DNA of 64,000 nucleotides from Heliopora coerulea (Eukaryota; Cnidaria; Anthozoa; Scleralcyonacea; Helioporidae). The notes under the pieces are model-generated. The model was not told where the DNA came from and did not search any database. It saw only the letters and a list, made by a program, of their open reading frames with translations. The DNA is taken from assembly GCA_030142905.1 (NCBI GenBank), contig JASJOG010000018.1, forward strand, positions 2,301,001 through 2,365,000. Direction: 5' to 3'. Each line of letters starts with the position of its first letter. Within the stretch, counting starts at the first letter, position 1. Positions 37,701-48,245 of the stretch are shown piece by piece. A program made the translations under genes and the position numbers.

Positions 37701-38527
37701 TACTCTAAAGATGTTGCAGGGTCAGCAACGAAACGTCAGTTAATGAAATACACTATTTATTCACGTGTTAGTTGACCTATGGTGCTTTTCTAATCCTTCA
37801 CTGGGCTGTTATTTTTCTAACAAGATTACGATTTTCATCCGGCTCGTTTGGTGCCACGATATTATAATTGCTGTTGTTGTTGTCGTTGTTGTCGTTATTC
37901 TTAATATTGTTGGGTTCGTTTGAGTGGACGTTTAAGCTTCACGTACTTATGTTAAAATCCTTTGACGGAAGTGAACATGGAAACTTTGGATGTATGGTTT
38001 AAGCAGTTCAAAGTCTACAGGGAGAAATACATGGTGCCAGTGTTTACATGCGAAAATTTTCGTTTTGTCACATCCAAATCTGTACATAACTAGTAAGAGT
38101 AGGTAAAGTTGCACTGCAATACCACTGTTGATGTCTCTGTTTGTAGAAAGATATTACTGCTCAAGTATTGAAAGATCTGGTGCAATACATTGTGTGCAAG
38201 ACTCCGCAGTTATCGTTTTTGGGGGAGCAAGTCTGGAATCATAGGACTCAGGAACATTCGCCTCACAAGGAAACAATGCTTTCTTCTCGCAGAAGAACTC
38301 GTCTAAAGGTTGAAAATATCAGTAAAGAGGTCGATTATCAAAAGAACGAGAGCACGGAGATTGGCTTACTAGGAGAAAACCCAGTTGAAAAACTAAACAC
38401 TGGTTCGGTTAATAAACTATGTAAGAGATCGTTTGGTTCTAGTTATATAGAATCCCATGTTAAAACGTTGCTGCCTTCTGAGAGGAATAAAGTTAAAAAG
38501 ACTAAAAACAACAAGGCAAACACTTAA
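28705..38527 (+). CDS. RPP38: Ribonuclease P/MRP protein subunit p38 (five exons)
   Basis: Protein subunit of nuclear RNase P (pre-tRNA 5' processing) and RNase MRP (rRNA processing); it belongs to the L7Ae/L30e kink-turn RNA-binding family. Exons are 28705-28772, 28859-28909, 31260-31425, 33721-33870 and 38147-38527. All have GT/AG borders and consistent phases, giving about 271 aa; human p38 is about 283 aa. The N-terminus SLASPYLSNWPKLE fits the family's conserved SLNNPY-W segment. The L7Ae core is LVVGVNEVTKALEKDKLMLV, VCKSAKPSTITNHL, TPACGIFGLSEVMAPLLGIK. The C-terminus is Lys-rich. The start is the first ATG before the conserved segment. A hAT element ends 86 bp upstream, and the introns carry many transposons. 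Family assignment is firm; exon ends are predicted. Confidence 0.92.
28859..28909 (+). CDS. RPP38: RPP38 exon 2
   Basis: 51-bp exon after acceptor TGTATAG, encoding PKLEKGDNKDILDEIR. The donor GTTCGT is weak, but only this cut keeps the frame into exon 3. A second possible donor, GTAAGT at 28920, would shift the phase. Confidence 0.8.
30478..30600 (+). repeat. SINE family B copy in RPP38 intron 2
   Basis: AGTTGGACCATCTCACCAG, box B AGGTTTGATCCCAGTCTGGG, then GACTCAGAAATTGTTTTT. A diverged copy of the element at 24995-25300. Confidence 0.65.
31260..31425 (+). CDS. RPP38: RPP38 exon 3
   Basis: Acceptor CTCATAG, donor GTAAGT. Encodes VFPPLRIRREKKDEDSG through the L7Ae start GVNEVTKALEKDKLMLVL. 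Phase 0 at the end. Confidence 0.92.
31545..32197. mobile_element. TA-flanked MITE in RPP38 intron 3
   Basis: Terminal inverted repeats CAGTACCGCTCTAATGAAAC (continuing TTAACC) are perfect for about 25 bp. TA dinucleotides flank at 31543-31544 and 32198-32199. Length is 653 bp, with TCGAG/CTCGA-rich subterminal regions and no transposase. TA duplications and the CAGT start fit a non-autonomous Tc1/mariner-pogo element. Confidence 0.9.
33092..33185 (+). repeat. SINE family B copy in RPP38 intron 3
   Basis: TAACTCATTGGTTTGAGCAC, GATAAGAAGGTTGCAGGTT, then TTCAGAAAACGTTTTTA. An older, more diverged family-B copy. Confidence 0.5.
33721..33870 (+). CDS. RPP38: RPP38 exon 4
   Basis: 50 codons between acceptor TTCAAAG and donor GTATGT, phase 0 on both sides. 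Encodes VCKSAKPSTITNHLMLLSAT through GLSEVMAPLLGIKSVAACGF, the heart of the L7Ae RNA-binding fold. Confidence 0.93.
34357..34502. repeat. Palindromic MITE in RPP38 intron 4
   Basis: Arms GGTTAATCAATGGTCACGAG... and the exact inverse run to 34502, with about 59 bp per arm and a 25-bp GC-rich loop (GGGGCCGTAGGTCCC). The arms are essentially perfect, so the copy is young or constrained. A diverged single arm (GTGGACGTTTAAGCTTCACG) recurs at 37922-37965. Confidence 0.85.
34745..36065 (+). pseudogene. Degraded LINE reverse transcriptase remnants
   Basis: Pieces in order: EFQFGFTKNHCTSTAITHF and VVFIDFSIAFDT (RT domains 2 and 3, the Phe-x-Asp-x-x-Lys-Ala-Phe-Asp box degraded) at 34785-34930, then SQNRAAKVLFRGRIVNS and LNWLPLNSRR (post-RT) at 35732-35850. 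Many stops. An old Jockey/CR1-type copy inside RPP38 intron 4. Confidence 0.75.
36284..37673 (-). mobile_element. Tc1/mariner element 2 in RPP38 intron 4
   Basis: Terminal repeats CAGTGGGGGTCGAAAGTCTG and the inverted CAGTGGGGGTCAAAAGTCTG (continuing AGTCCAGTC) differ at one of 29 positions. TA lies at 36282-36283 and 37674-37675. Length is 1390 bp. The near-identical ends suggest a younger insertion than element 1. Confidence 0.94.
36439..37464 (-). pseudogene. Tc1-type transposase with three nonsense codons
   Basis: From the ATG at 37464 to the TAA at 36439, exactly 342 codons stay in one frame, the standard family length. It opens MAKELSEGIRGQI, has two helix-turn-helix segments, then FTDESKFE, QQDNDPKHTS and PDLNPIE as the DD34E triad, ending KVGHTKY. 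Stops fall near codons 18, 205 (TTTAA context at about 36850) and 282 (just after IENL). No frameshift was seen, so decay is by substitution only. Confidence 0.9.
37705..37739 (+). other. Penelope-type hairpin motif
   Basis: CTAAAGATGTTGC, loop, GCAACGAAACGTCAG; the stem GTTGC/GCAAC is perfect. Near-identical to the motif at the end of the Penelope copy at 52843. Probably a Penelope 3' end in RPP38 intron 4. Confidence 0.6.
37868..37972 (+). repeat. TTG/TCG microsatellite and solo MITE arm
   Basis: A (TTG)n/(TCG)-like tract at 37868-37905, followed by a diverged single arm of the 34357-34502 palindrome at 37919-37972. Confidence 0.55.
38147..38527 (+). CDS. RPP38: RPP38 exon 5 (terminal)
   Basis: Acceptor TTTGTAG, 126 codons and TAA. 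Starts KDITAQVLKDLVQYIVCKTP, matching the last L7Ae helix and the following family segment, then a Lys/Arg-rich tail (KSFGSSY..., NKVKKTKNNKANT) typical of p38. Confidence 0.9.
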   Translation, partial: KDITAQVLKDLVQYIVCKTPQLSFLGEQVWNHRTQEHSPHKETMLSSRRRTRLKVENISKEVDYQKNESTEIGLLGENPVEKLNTGSVNKLCKRSFGSSYIESHVKTLLPSERNKVKKTKNNKANT

Positions 38528-39337
38528 ATTATTTCGGATTACCTCTGGAATAATACGAGTACTAAAAACAGAACAAAATGTTTGATTAAAAAAATGTTAC
38601 TCGAAGTTTTAGGTCTATCGACAGTGTCTGCATGCAAACCTTGATTTATTACGCTACATTTACAACACGATTACGTCGACCCTCGTTAGAATTGTGTAGA
38701 TTTTATTCCACCCAGAAATCGCTCGAGAACTTAAAGATGTGAGCGGTGGCTTTACAGATTGTCTTGTAGGGGTATTAAGTAGCTGACCGGGACTGTATTT
38801 TCAATTCCTTCTGTTTTGGTCCTTCAGGCATCGCTGGACTAGGAAGCCCTTCCGCAGTAGAATACCAATCGTCCTCGTATAATTTCAAACGATTTATTTG
38901 GTAAAAATTGTGCTTGTAATGGCTTAGTTTGCCTGGACGATCGAAAAGTACACGAGGAGCAACTCCTCTCGGAAGGTACAACCGATAGGATTAGTGTAAC
39001 CGTACAAACTTGTAAATCTATGTATAAAATTTTTATTTAGTCAAGCTGGCCATCAAGTCTATCAACTGCCTACGACCGAAGTATATCTTTAACCATGTTT
39101 GTAACGTTTTTGAAATTTACGTCTGAACTAATGGTAATGGGTAAGGTAATAGATATCTTTGCAGCCAAGTTTTCAAATGTTTCCTTGTAACATAGATATG
39201 AGACAATGCCGCCTCTGATTGGCTGCCTTGCGTGCTCCATATTTCGATGGAGCAAGGGAAAAATCGCGGGAAAACATTTCGAAAGACTGAAAAATTCTAA
39301 AGAAAATTATTAAACGGTCAAATAAGCGAGTTGTTAA
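38528..39337. other. 3' flank of RPP38 and non-coding sequence
   Basis: No consensus AATAAA is seen close to the stop. 39200-39250 contains GATTGGCTGCC (an inverted CCAAT-like string) shortly before the Crypton-like start at 39338. Confidence 0.4.
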
Positions 39338-39610
39338 ATGGCGAAGGAAAACACCGACAGCTAGAAGTGGGTAACAGATTTTGAACCGACATTTGGGCTA
39401 GACTTTGGTGAGGAAGAAGTATTTTAGCCTAATGTAAAGAAGCAAAACACTTTCAAAAAACACGAATCTACTCGACCAACGAAATGTTTCGCCTTTTTGC
39501 CCAACGAAGAAGTGCATACACTTCTAGGAAAATATAAAAGAAAAAACACTAGGTGAAAACAGCAAGAACAACAAAGTGGTCTGTGACAACATTTCAATGA
39601 AGGTGGCGGT
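39338..39610 (+). pseudogene. N-terminal remnant of a Crypton/DUF3504-type protein
   Basis: From the ATG at 39338 the frame gives MAKENTDS, stop, WVTDFEPTFGLDFGEEEVF, and, after another stop, RPTKCFAFLPNEEVHTLLGK; a frameshift then gives KTARTTKWSVTTFQ. The series (acidic FEPTF segment, RFAxLxExE helix, NTKxxTxWSVxxFQ) matches my recollection of the N-terminus of cnidarian DUF3504/KIAA1958-like proteins, which derive from Crypton tyrosine recombinases. The catalytic domain is not downstream. The copy at 47281-48245 is on the other strand and independent. Confidence 0.5.
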
Positions 39611-40007
39611 CATACAATACTTAAAGTAAACACAAACGGTTCAGACAACAAACTGTAAACAGAAAACACAGACCAGTAGCACTTCCTGTGACTTACACCG
39701 ATTTAAAGCCATAAAACGTGAAAAAACTAAGTATAAAAAGAACAAAATTGAAATAACTACCTAAAACATTCTCTCCAACTCTCTGCTGTGTTTTATTCAA
39801 AAACCTGAGTTTAATTCATAGAAAAACACTTGCTTTGTTAGTAATTATTGCGAAAAAAAAGTCGAAGCCCGAGGCCTTGAGGATCACCCGATGTTCAAGC
39901 GGCCAATCAAAAAATTTGAAACTTTTGGCTTACATAAGGAGAAAGTAATTTTTAATCAGTAAAATAAGGCTTGTTTTCCGTTATTTTGTGTCTGATTCTA
40001 TGTTATA

Positions 40008-40198
40008 AAAGAAATAGTTCATGATTTGGCATGCTCCATTGAGTTATGGATGCACGCGGCAAGTTGGGACAGCACTCAAAAATCTAGAGTTGCTCTCGGC
40101 TATCGCCTCGAGTAACTCACGCTTTTTTCGTGCTCTCCCAACTTCCCACGTGCATTCATAACTCAATGGAGCGCGCCAAATCATGAACCATATCTTTA
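40008..40198. repeat. Foldback MITE
   Basis: The ends AAAGAAATAGTTCATGATTT and (inverted) AAAGATATGGTTCATGATTT continue through CTCCATTGAGTTATG to about 75 bp per arm with scattered mismatches. Length is 191 bp, non-coding. Confidence 0.8.
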
Positions 40199-41569
40199 TT
40201 TTGAAATGGAGTTTCTAATCTTCGGGTAGTGCTAGAACTAAGTTCGTGACAGTAAGTTTGTCTCGATAGTCTAAAGCATTATATCTACTTCGTGGGATTT
40301 TCCGCGCGGACAAAATTTTTTCATGTTTTCTAGTTACTTCCACTTAAAAGGTCATCAGACAAAGGAAAAATTTCATCCGTGCAGAAAATTTCGCCTGGTG
40401 GAAATGAAGCCTCAGATATTGCGGCCAAATGAGATCAGACAGATTTGTGTTTCATTTGAGTAGGTCAACCTCGAACTGCTCTTTAATAGGAAGCTAACCT
40501 AAATCTCAAAACATTAGACTCATATATTTACTAAAAACGAAAGTGGCTCCAGCATTTTAGACGTTTTGTGTTCTTGGTTTCGCCATAGGGGGTAAACCGT
40601 GGTGCCAAAATAAGAACTTTAATAAGGTTAATTGTTTAGTATTGTAAGAAGACTCAGTGCAAATGACGCAGTGCAAATGACTTGACCTTTCGCGTTATGT
40701 TTCATCATCTATAAATGATATTCATGTCGCTAGCGGATAATAATTGCGTTCATCCACTTTTCAAGAAACAGAGCCGTTTAAAAAAAATCGTTTTTTCCAG
40801 AAGGTTGCTTTATTATGTATTATGTTATCCAAAAATACGAAAACGTAACCACGCCCGTCCACAATTTCATCATACCCGTTGAGAATGCAAGCGACGTAAA
40901 CGGATTGTGATGGTTGCCAAAAAGTCTAAAATTTAATTTTAAACGACAATTCGCCCTTAACTGGAAATTGAAAAATGTGAAATGTGAGCTGAAACTCGCT
41001 ATAAAGCAATGAAAATTAACAATTACAACTGACAAATTACCGCACGTATTCCCCAACCTATTCAGATCGTCATGCTTCGGCGGTTTACTTGAGATAATTC
41101 GGGAACAGCAGGCGATGAATAGTTTTCGCAGAAAAAGTAACTCCTCTGATGCGAACTTAAAGGTTTTGCTTAATGAAGATTGTAAAGAAAACCAAGAGGA
41201 AGACAAAAATTAACAACAAGCTTAAAATAGGTAAAAACGAAAGCAGCAGTGTCATAAGACGACTTGCCGGTTGGGTTTGAATCTTGGGCTTCGGAATGAA
41301 GATTATAACGCTTTAGGCTGCTCGGCCGTCGAGGCATATACTTTGTCCTCACAATTTTTTTATATTTTAACTTACGGTAACCATGTTGAGGTCGTAACTT
41401 CGTCTTTCCTAATTTCCATGCTTAAAAAATAAAAAAATGAAACAATTATCTAGGTCAAACCGTAACCAGATCTTGTATTCTAATTGCTGTTATATTCACA
41501 ATAACATCACTCGCACGTTCGTCTTTTTGTAAAATTTTGCTTGAAAACTTTTTTTAAATTTTAAGAGGT
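40199..41569. other. Non-coding stretch with a tRNA-Leu-like string
   Basis: No gene supported. On the - strand, 41345-41265 reads GCCTCGACGGCCGAGCAGCC, similar to a tRNA-Leu D-arm, and ends with GATTCAAACCC. It lacks a matching acceptor stem, so it is probably a SINE head or tRNA pseudogene. Confidence 0.4.
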
Positions 41570-41690
41570 TTTTAACCCTTTAATGCCTGAACTTTCATTC
41601 TTTTATTTCTCTTTCCTTTTCCTTTGTTCTCTAACTGGTTCTTTTGTTCTTAAGTGTCCGATATATCGCACACTCGGTGTTGACGGGTAA
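41570..41690. repeat. Dispersed repeat with near-palindrome, copy 2
   Basis: Second copy of the 8634-8762 repeat: GGTTCTTTTGTTCTTAAG, then GTGTCCGATATATCGCACAC with one base breaking the palindrome. Confidence 0.65.
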
Positions 41691-41699
41691 AGCAAATCT

Positions 41700-43500
41700 T
41701 TTAGGGCGTAAGCTTAAACAATCGTTGGGATAGGCTGGACGTTAAATATTTTGGAACATTCTTAAAAATCTTTGGAGGAATAAAGAATTGAAAAGGACAT
41801 AAGACCCGGTAGTTCATTCATTTGGTCTTCCGGAAACAAGGACATTTAGTAACATTTCCTCTAACCTTAGTTTGGGGAGCCTTAATAACTGAATTACTCT
41901 TCGTAAGTTTCATTCAGTCAGTGTAACGATCAGTCTCGAATTTTGGATGAAAAAGGGTTTCACGGCAACACAACTTTATTTACAATTCCTTCATTGTCCA
42001 CTGAACTACAACTCAAAAATCCGCTCCCACCCAGTTACTCCCATATCATATTGCAACCTAATATGTTAATCTCAAATTTCTTACGGAGTTCTTTACAACC
42101 AAAACTGGCTACTGGAATTTTGGGCATTAACGCGAACATGCACTTGTTTTTTCAAAGGAAAGCATTGTCTACGCCTGATACAACAGCATGACTTCAGTTG
42201 CACATGTCCTGTTTTCCGCCACTCACCTGAGCGAACCCTTTCGTTCAACAATGGGATCAGAAAATTCTCCGAACGCAAAGAATGGCTTCCCCAGATTTTT
42301 CTCCATTCAACGGCTTGCCCTAATCATAATTTTAAGTCTAGGGTTAGGGATGTCAGGTAATGGTAATTGAAAACAAACTTTATTGAACTCTATCCCTGAC
42401 CGTCTTAAACCGTTAAGAATTCATAAGCAAAACAAAAGGGAAATCAATCCCAAAATACCATTTGGATACCTGATCTTAATTAGCAAAAAGTTTCAACAGT
42501 TTTCTCCTTCTGATTTCATCTTAATTCTGGTTCGTTTGAGAAGTATCATGACACTACCAAATGACTGTTTTATCAGATATCCAAATCAGAGGGGCGCTGA
42601 ATATAACACACCGGAGGAACCCTTCCTAGATTCGGTGGATGTTGCATTATTCCACGCCGAGTGCTTTAAAATGCTCCGTAAAATATTCATGATTACATGT
42701 TCCATGGGTCAAAAAAGGGGAGAGGCTTTCTTGTGTGCTAGCTGACATTTTACGCATGCCTATATTGAATTTAACCAGGGACCTTCAGATCTTCATTCTT
42801 GCGCCCTCCGAGTCAAGATATCCCGTCCGTGCATGATTAACTAAAAAGTTGTTGCGTTAATATTGTCGTCTGAGCAGGTGATTGTAAACGTCGACGTTCA
42901 ATTTTACATTATCTATAACGTGTTCTCGATGAACATAACGTTCTCGTTTTAGGTCCGGATGGATTAAAAAAGTTTACACCATAAAGAAAAAAAAGATTAA
43001 AAAAAGAATTAAAAACTTACTGAACTTCATTAGGTGGGTGAAAAAGCCCTTTTGCCTACCACAAAACATTGTAAAAACCCGAAAAAGATTTCTTAGCGAA
43101 AAATGTTTTCCCAAAAGGTAACATGGCAAAACATAGAAACTTCCACAGATGATGTGTACATGGGACTTGGACCGGAGTTTTTAGTGCAGCAGCAAAAGCG
43201 TGACATTGAACGCGTTAAAGCACAACTTTTGTCGTTCTAGAACTTCATGTAGATTCGAAAAACTTAACCTTTTTTCTATATTTGAAGGAAAACCTGGCAA
43301 CAACGTTGGAAGTTTAAAACTTGGTTAAGTGTCCAGTTTGCAAGCGCCTGGGATTTAAAAGGCTTATAAAGGCTCCAGACACCGATGAAGCTAAACGTGG
43401 AATGAGAAAAAAAAACCAAAAAACAAACAACAAAGAATGAAAGAAAAGAAAGTCAAAACGGTAGAGGACGAAGTTGCCTCTCAAGCTAATGTATCGATGC
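41700..43500. other. Non-coding stretch
   Basis: A 120-codon + frame at 42383-42745 has no recognisable domain or splice context. Nothing else supported. Confidence 0.35.
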
Positions 43501-43504
43501 CTTA

Positions 43505-43595
43505 AGAAATGCGTCATTGCTTGACATGGGAATGAATCCATGACCCTTGAATCAAGTGTCATATTGTACCAACTGAGCTAACCGGGAAGCAAGCG
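43505..43595 (-). repeat. tRNA-like SINE head or tRNA pseudogene
   Basis: On the - strand: GCTTCCCGGTTAGCTCAGTT (excellent box A), a region TTGATTCAAGGGTC, and a weak box B GGATTCATTCC. The acceptor pairing is incomplete (GCTT/AAGC only) and the variable region is irregular, so not called as a functional tRNA. Confidence 0.5.
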
Positions 43596-43934
43596 GTCAT
43601 GCAATGCGACCCGATGTAGTAACGTCGGGAAGTGGACCATCTCCCACGAAACTGTATGTGTGGGAGAAGTGCTTTTACCACAAAGTCCAGTACCGTTCTC
43701 GCGTGTTTCCACCCAAAAGGATTTTAGGTTTGTCGACTTTGGTGCTAGTAATATTGAGATGGTCCTGTTGACTTAATATAAAATAGAATAAAATAAAAAT
43801 AAATAGGAACGAACTGGAAAATGAATCGCTGTTCTCAGCTGAGTTGTCCACGAAGTCTCTGACGCAGAGGATTCGAACAGAAGGTAGTATGAAGTGCAGA
43901 AGGTAGACATTATAGCTAGAGAAGTGCGTGACAA

Positions 43935-44055
43935 GAAATTCCTTTGAAAAGCAGTTGAACCGGTGACCTGGGGATAACAGCACTATCGTGCTTGCACATT
44001 CATTCATGTACCTACGACACCATAGTCCCCTGCTCTACCAACTTAGCTATCGAAA
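43935..44055 (-). repeat. tRNA-Tyr-like pseudogene or SINE head with intron-like insert
   Basis: On the - strand: TTCGATAGCTAAGTTGGTAG, AGCAGGGGACTATGG, about 40 nt of extra sequence, then ATCCCCAGGTCACCGGTTCAA. The 5' half and the GGGGA/TCCCC anticodon stem resemble tRNA-Tyr, whose genes normally carry an intron at this place. The T-stem and acceptor stem are broken and no GTA anticodon is seen, so it is not functional. Confidence 0.5.
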
Positions 44056-45914
44056 GTGTTCCTTGCACTCCTACAGCACGCGCTTATGGATGCTTCCTCT
44101 GGAGCGTGTAGCTTTTTCGGGTTCAGCAAACGAATTGACTTACGTGCAACTGGATCTGGCTTTGTATTTCAAGTCAACTTAGCTCCCGAACGCCATCGCC
44201 AAGAACTTGCCTCCTGGGGCTGCATCACTAATACCCAATGGCTGTAAGTAAAATCGTCGGTGTAGGTTTGCACACAGGTCTTGCACTCGCCAGTGAACTT
44301 GCAGAAAACGTGCCGCAAAAACTAAGGCCATTGTACACGGTTGATTATGGCTCTACAAGTGGTTCGTGGTGTTTTACACGTGTAAGTCTAGGAAAAACTT
44401 GAAATTTTATGCCGATTTTACCCGTTTTTAACCGATGGAAATTACAAGAACGAAAAACAAAAAAGCAAACACTGTCCACGGCGGTGATTGTTCAAAGTTG
44501 GCTGAGCAAATACGATGTAGCAGTAAAAACCTGTTCATTAGAAAGAGACTTTGTTTATTAAGGGACTGGACGTTTACTGCATGCGGAACCAAAGCTGTAG
44601 ACAGCAAGAAAGTAAAGTTTATTCGAGAACTTAGCGGCACTTCATTGTTTAGAAGGTGGAGAATAGTCCCGTCCATTTTGAGTTGATGGATAAGAAAGGT
44701 TTTACGCAAGCAGGCTGAAAAAGTGACTTTCCTACGGGATTTGCGGCAATGGATTCTAGTCCGAAATTGTCATGAACTGAAGATTGTGCGTTACGAAACA
44801 TGTCAAGAATCATCTCTTTTCAGTATAATGAACTTTAGATAACCCTTTTAAAGACCAGTTAGCATAGCACAAGATAAAGATGAACTTTATAATAAAGAAT
44901 AATCAACTAATATCAACAGAGGCTACTTTTGTCACACAGTTTTCTCTAATTTAGCATGCTGCACCTCTATCTCTAAAAATAGGCTTTACACAACTACTCT
45001 AACTTGACAGTTTTGACTTGGATTATGTTCTTCATAGTAATATGCACACTCCACAAACGACATCTTAGATAATCAATTCTAATGGAAACAAAACTATTCA
45101 AACTTTCTTGACGGAATATCTACATAAGCTGGAATTGGAACTTGCTTCCTTTACTTTGGTACTTAATTCCAAATATTTTGACACGTTAGGTAATGAAAAT
45201 AACAGCATTTTTCTGTCAAGTACATCATTCTTTCAACTCACTTCCACTCATGCAAGTGTAGCTCGTTGTTTAATCACTGACATTTGAGGAGAAGCAGTTT
45301 TTCTGGATTTCATAAACGAATTATATCTGTAAAAATGAGAGAGAGAGAAAAATTATCGCATAAAATGTAGCAATATAAACTCATCACTGGCGACTATCTT
45401 GAGAATGAACACGGTAAACTACATGCAGTTCATTACCAGAAAATATACTATCGTTAACGTCAACCTCAAACTCAATAATGCGAAAATACATTCACTTTAT
45501 AGAATCAATTCTTATTTAAGCTACTGTCACGTTCATTGAAAGTGACATTCATTAGGACAGTTACACCACCACTTGCATCAAAGGGCGTTCAATAATGCCA
45601 ATAGACGACCATTAACACCATTCTCCTATACATTAGGGAGAATAAAATTTCAATTACGCAAGAAACTTGTCTGGTCTGTTGCAGGGTTGATTTAAAGTTA
45701 CATGGAACCTTAACATGTATTTCAAACTGTTGACGAACTTTATTTTACACCACTTTGTCAATACACATCAACCTTCACGTTTCAGAAAAAAAGAACAAAT
45801 AAACTGTTTGATGATCAAAGCTTCATGATCAAAACCTATCATGCAATATATGCCCTGTACTGTAAACTTTGATCGCGGAACATTTTTTGTCTAAGACGTG
45901 AAAGGTAATATGTG
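44056..45914. other. Non-coding stretch with one hairpin motif
   Basis: No gene recognised; overlapping frames on both strands at 44430-44710 cancel each other. At 44777-44802 CTGAAGATTGTGCGTTACGA, then AACATG, follows the Penelope 3'-motif pattern with a poor stem. Confidence 0.35.
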
Positions 45915-46400
45915 TTAGCAAAATGCTATGAACGAAAGTTGCTTAACAGTTTGAAATGTATATGTCAAGACGTGGTATGAAGAGCAAATTTTAAAATGAC
46001 CGTTAAGTGGGGTGTACTCGAGACCAAACGATAATGGAATAGAAGGATCAAAGTTCGTAAATAAACCGGTAAACATGGACTTTTGATGGACAGAGTTTGA
46101 AAAGCCGCATGTGCGATCAATTATGACGTCCAAGAATGTAAGAATGGAATTACACTCCAACTCAATAGAAAACATGATAATTCAATCTTGTGAGTTAAGC
46201 TAGTCCTGAAAAGGGCTCAGCAGAGCAGAACGTGGTCAACAGAGTGAAAATTGGCAAAACAGTTATCAACATATCCACGAAATAGAAAAGAGTTGAATTG
46301 TCCAACCGAATTTAGTTTATCTACGAATTTTGATAGTTTGATTCCCTTATTTTTTACACATGTTGGGGTTCCATATAACCTTAAATCGACCCTACATAAC
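45915..46400 (-). pseudogene. Penelope-like reverse transcriptase fragment
   Basis: On the - strand the order is: a degraded MGSPLGP-type box (about 46385), RGYVDNCFANF (the YVDD catalytic box as YVDN, about 46290), then NSILTFLDVIIDRTCGFSNS, KSMFTGLFTNFD and HFKICSSYHVLTYTFQTVKQ. This is the RT palm-to-thumb order of Penelope-like elements. Stops and shifts are present and both ends are truncated. Confidence 0.8.
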
Positions 46401-47280
46401 TCTGCATGAAGTTTACCCTCCGTAACGTAGAGTGAAATGTTGTTGATGGTTGTCTGTTGGCGCTCTTGAGTGCTCTTTGATGGAAATGGTTGCGTATCTA
46501 GGCTAATGTTACTTTCTATGCAAAAATTTTAAATATACGTGACAAAAGCGTAAATGAGTGTCGATTCAATAAAATGAATGTATTTTTGCAAATTTAAGCT
46601 GCGGCCAGGAAGTCGGACTTAAAGTCGTTGCTTCACACTTCTTCTTCAGCTGACAACGTATACGATTATGTTTGCATGCTGTTTTCACAGGCAAAATTCG
46701 TTTCTGATGAAAAAGAATGAAGGCACTTCAGTCAAACAGTATTTCGGGATTCTTAATATACAGTAATTTGCGGGGGAAAATTGGGAAAAACTCCCCACTT
46801 TTCTTTACTTCTATTCCCTTAGAAATTACGATTACCATATTACATTTTATGCCAAATTCGTACTCTATAATACTGAAGATTTTACCGTGTCTAAATAAGT
46901 ATGATGATGACCACTCAATCAAAGAACTGGGATTGGGACAACAGTTGACTCCCCAGTTTTATTCGAACGTTTTGAAACAGTCGACACAGTTCACAAAAAG
47001 TAAATTACTAATAAAAAGGGATAACCAAAAAGTGTCTCGTAAAACGGCAGTGTAACATTTAGTCGGAGTCACTTTCGATTAGATAAGTTCGTCGCTGCTT
47101 TTGCTTGTGGACACATCATCTGATTGTTTGGACATGACTGGTGAACCTCTCGCAGAACCCACGAAAAAGGTTACTTGATAGCCTTGGAAAGTGTTGGAAT
47201 TGAACATTTGATGTTGGCTTTCTTGTCTCATCGTTTTGTTACTGACACAGGTACTGAGAAAGTATTTGTTTCGGTGAAAT

Positions 47281-48245
47281 TACCTAACTGAGCTCGATGA
47301 AGAGTAATCCCGATGGCTTTGTTCGCATCTTAGAAGAGATTTCTCGTTGCTCGTCTTCGTCTCCTTTATCATAATCATCGAGGGATCGCAGGTTTCGGTG
47401 ACTGGTCACCTTTACAATGGAGGAACGCTCGACTATTTTTCTTCAATTTAATAACGACGCTCTTGCTAGCACTACGGTCGTTGAGCTTCTTCGGGTCATC
47501 TTTAAGCCATGTGCCGGTGATGATTCGCTTCATCATGTCATTTATACGATTCGTATCCATAGGCTAAGGTTGTAGCACACGTCGTTCTTTGCCTTGTAGT
47601 TGATCGAAAAAGGTTATAAGTAAAAACTCTCTGAGAAGAGAATCTGGACATCTTTTACCTCATGTTGCAAACATTTTGGGGAGAAATCTCTTGAAATCTT
47701 GAACAGTACCCCGTTTCTTGCCTTCGTGAGCCCTTTGGTGAATTCAACGTACTCCTAGTCACTGTCGTCTTTGCCAAATTTGAAGTCCTCAACTTACATA
47801 CTGTGGTGTTCTTGGCGACCATGTAAACGAAAATGTTGGATGAGTATCTACCACTTTGTATTTACAAGAGTTTCTGCTGTTTTGTTTAGCAGATTTCCAC
47901 CTATCCACACTTCTCTTTCCTTTTCATCCCGAAAACCTTTCCTAGTTCCGGCGCATTCCTTTACCCTCTTGACAAAAACGTCTGGCTATGCCTTCTATAG
48001 GTCTTATTTTGACGTAGTAAACGTTCTGTCATGGATCATGGAGTCTTGGTATCCATGATCTGTTAGATATCCGTCAAAGCGGCTATCGTTACGCAAAAAC
48101 TGTCTGGGTCGTATTCGTCTCCCTCTCTGTTTCTTACTTCAGCGTAAAACCACTACAGACTCTGGTCCAACTACTTCACTTGTACATTTCAACTGCCCCC
48201 GGAAGGTCTCGTTGCTTCGCCCAGCTTTTTAAAACATTCAACCAG
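47281..48245 (-). pseudogene. Crypton/DUF3504-type tyrosine recombinase, broken
   Basis: On the - strand, through several frameshifts and stops: FYAEVRNREGDEYDPDSF (about 48160), FRLHGRQEHHSM (about 47800), EYVEFTKGLTKARNG, then NRINDMMKRIITGTWLK, NDRSASKSVVIKLKK, and finally VKVTSHRNLRSLDDYDKGDE (about 47400-47340). This is the DUF3504 tyrosine-recombinase domain carried by Cryptons and by the host genes derived from them. The HxxR-like box (SHRN) and the nucleophile region (LDDYD) are visible. The usual NHSARK box is changed to DRSASK. Function lost. Confidence 0.8.

Noticed and set aside
42383..42745. 120-codon + frame as a host gene
   Set aside because: No recognisable domain, no splice context, composition like surrounding non-coding DNA.
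43935..44055. Intron-containing tRNA-Tyr gene
   Set aside because: T-stem and acceptor stem do not pair and no GTA anticodon is seen.
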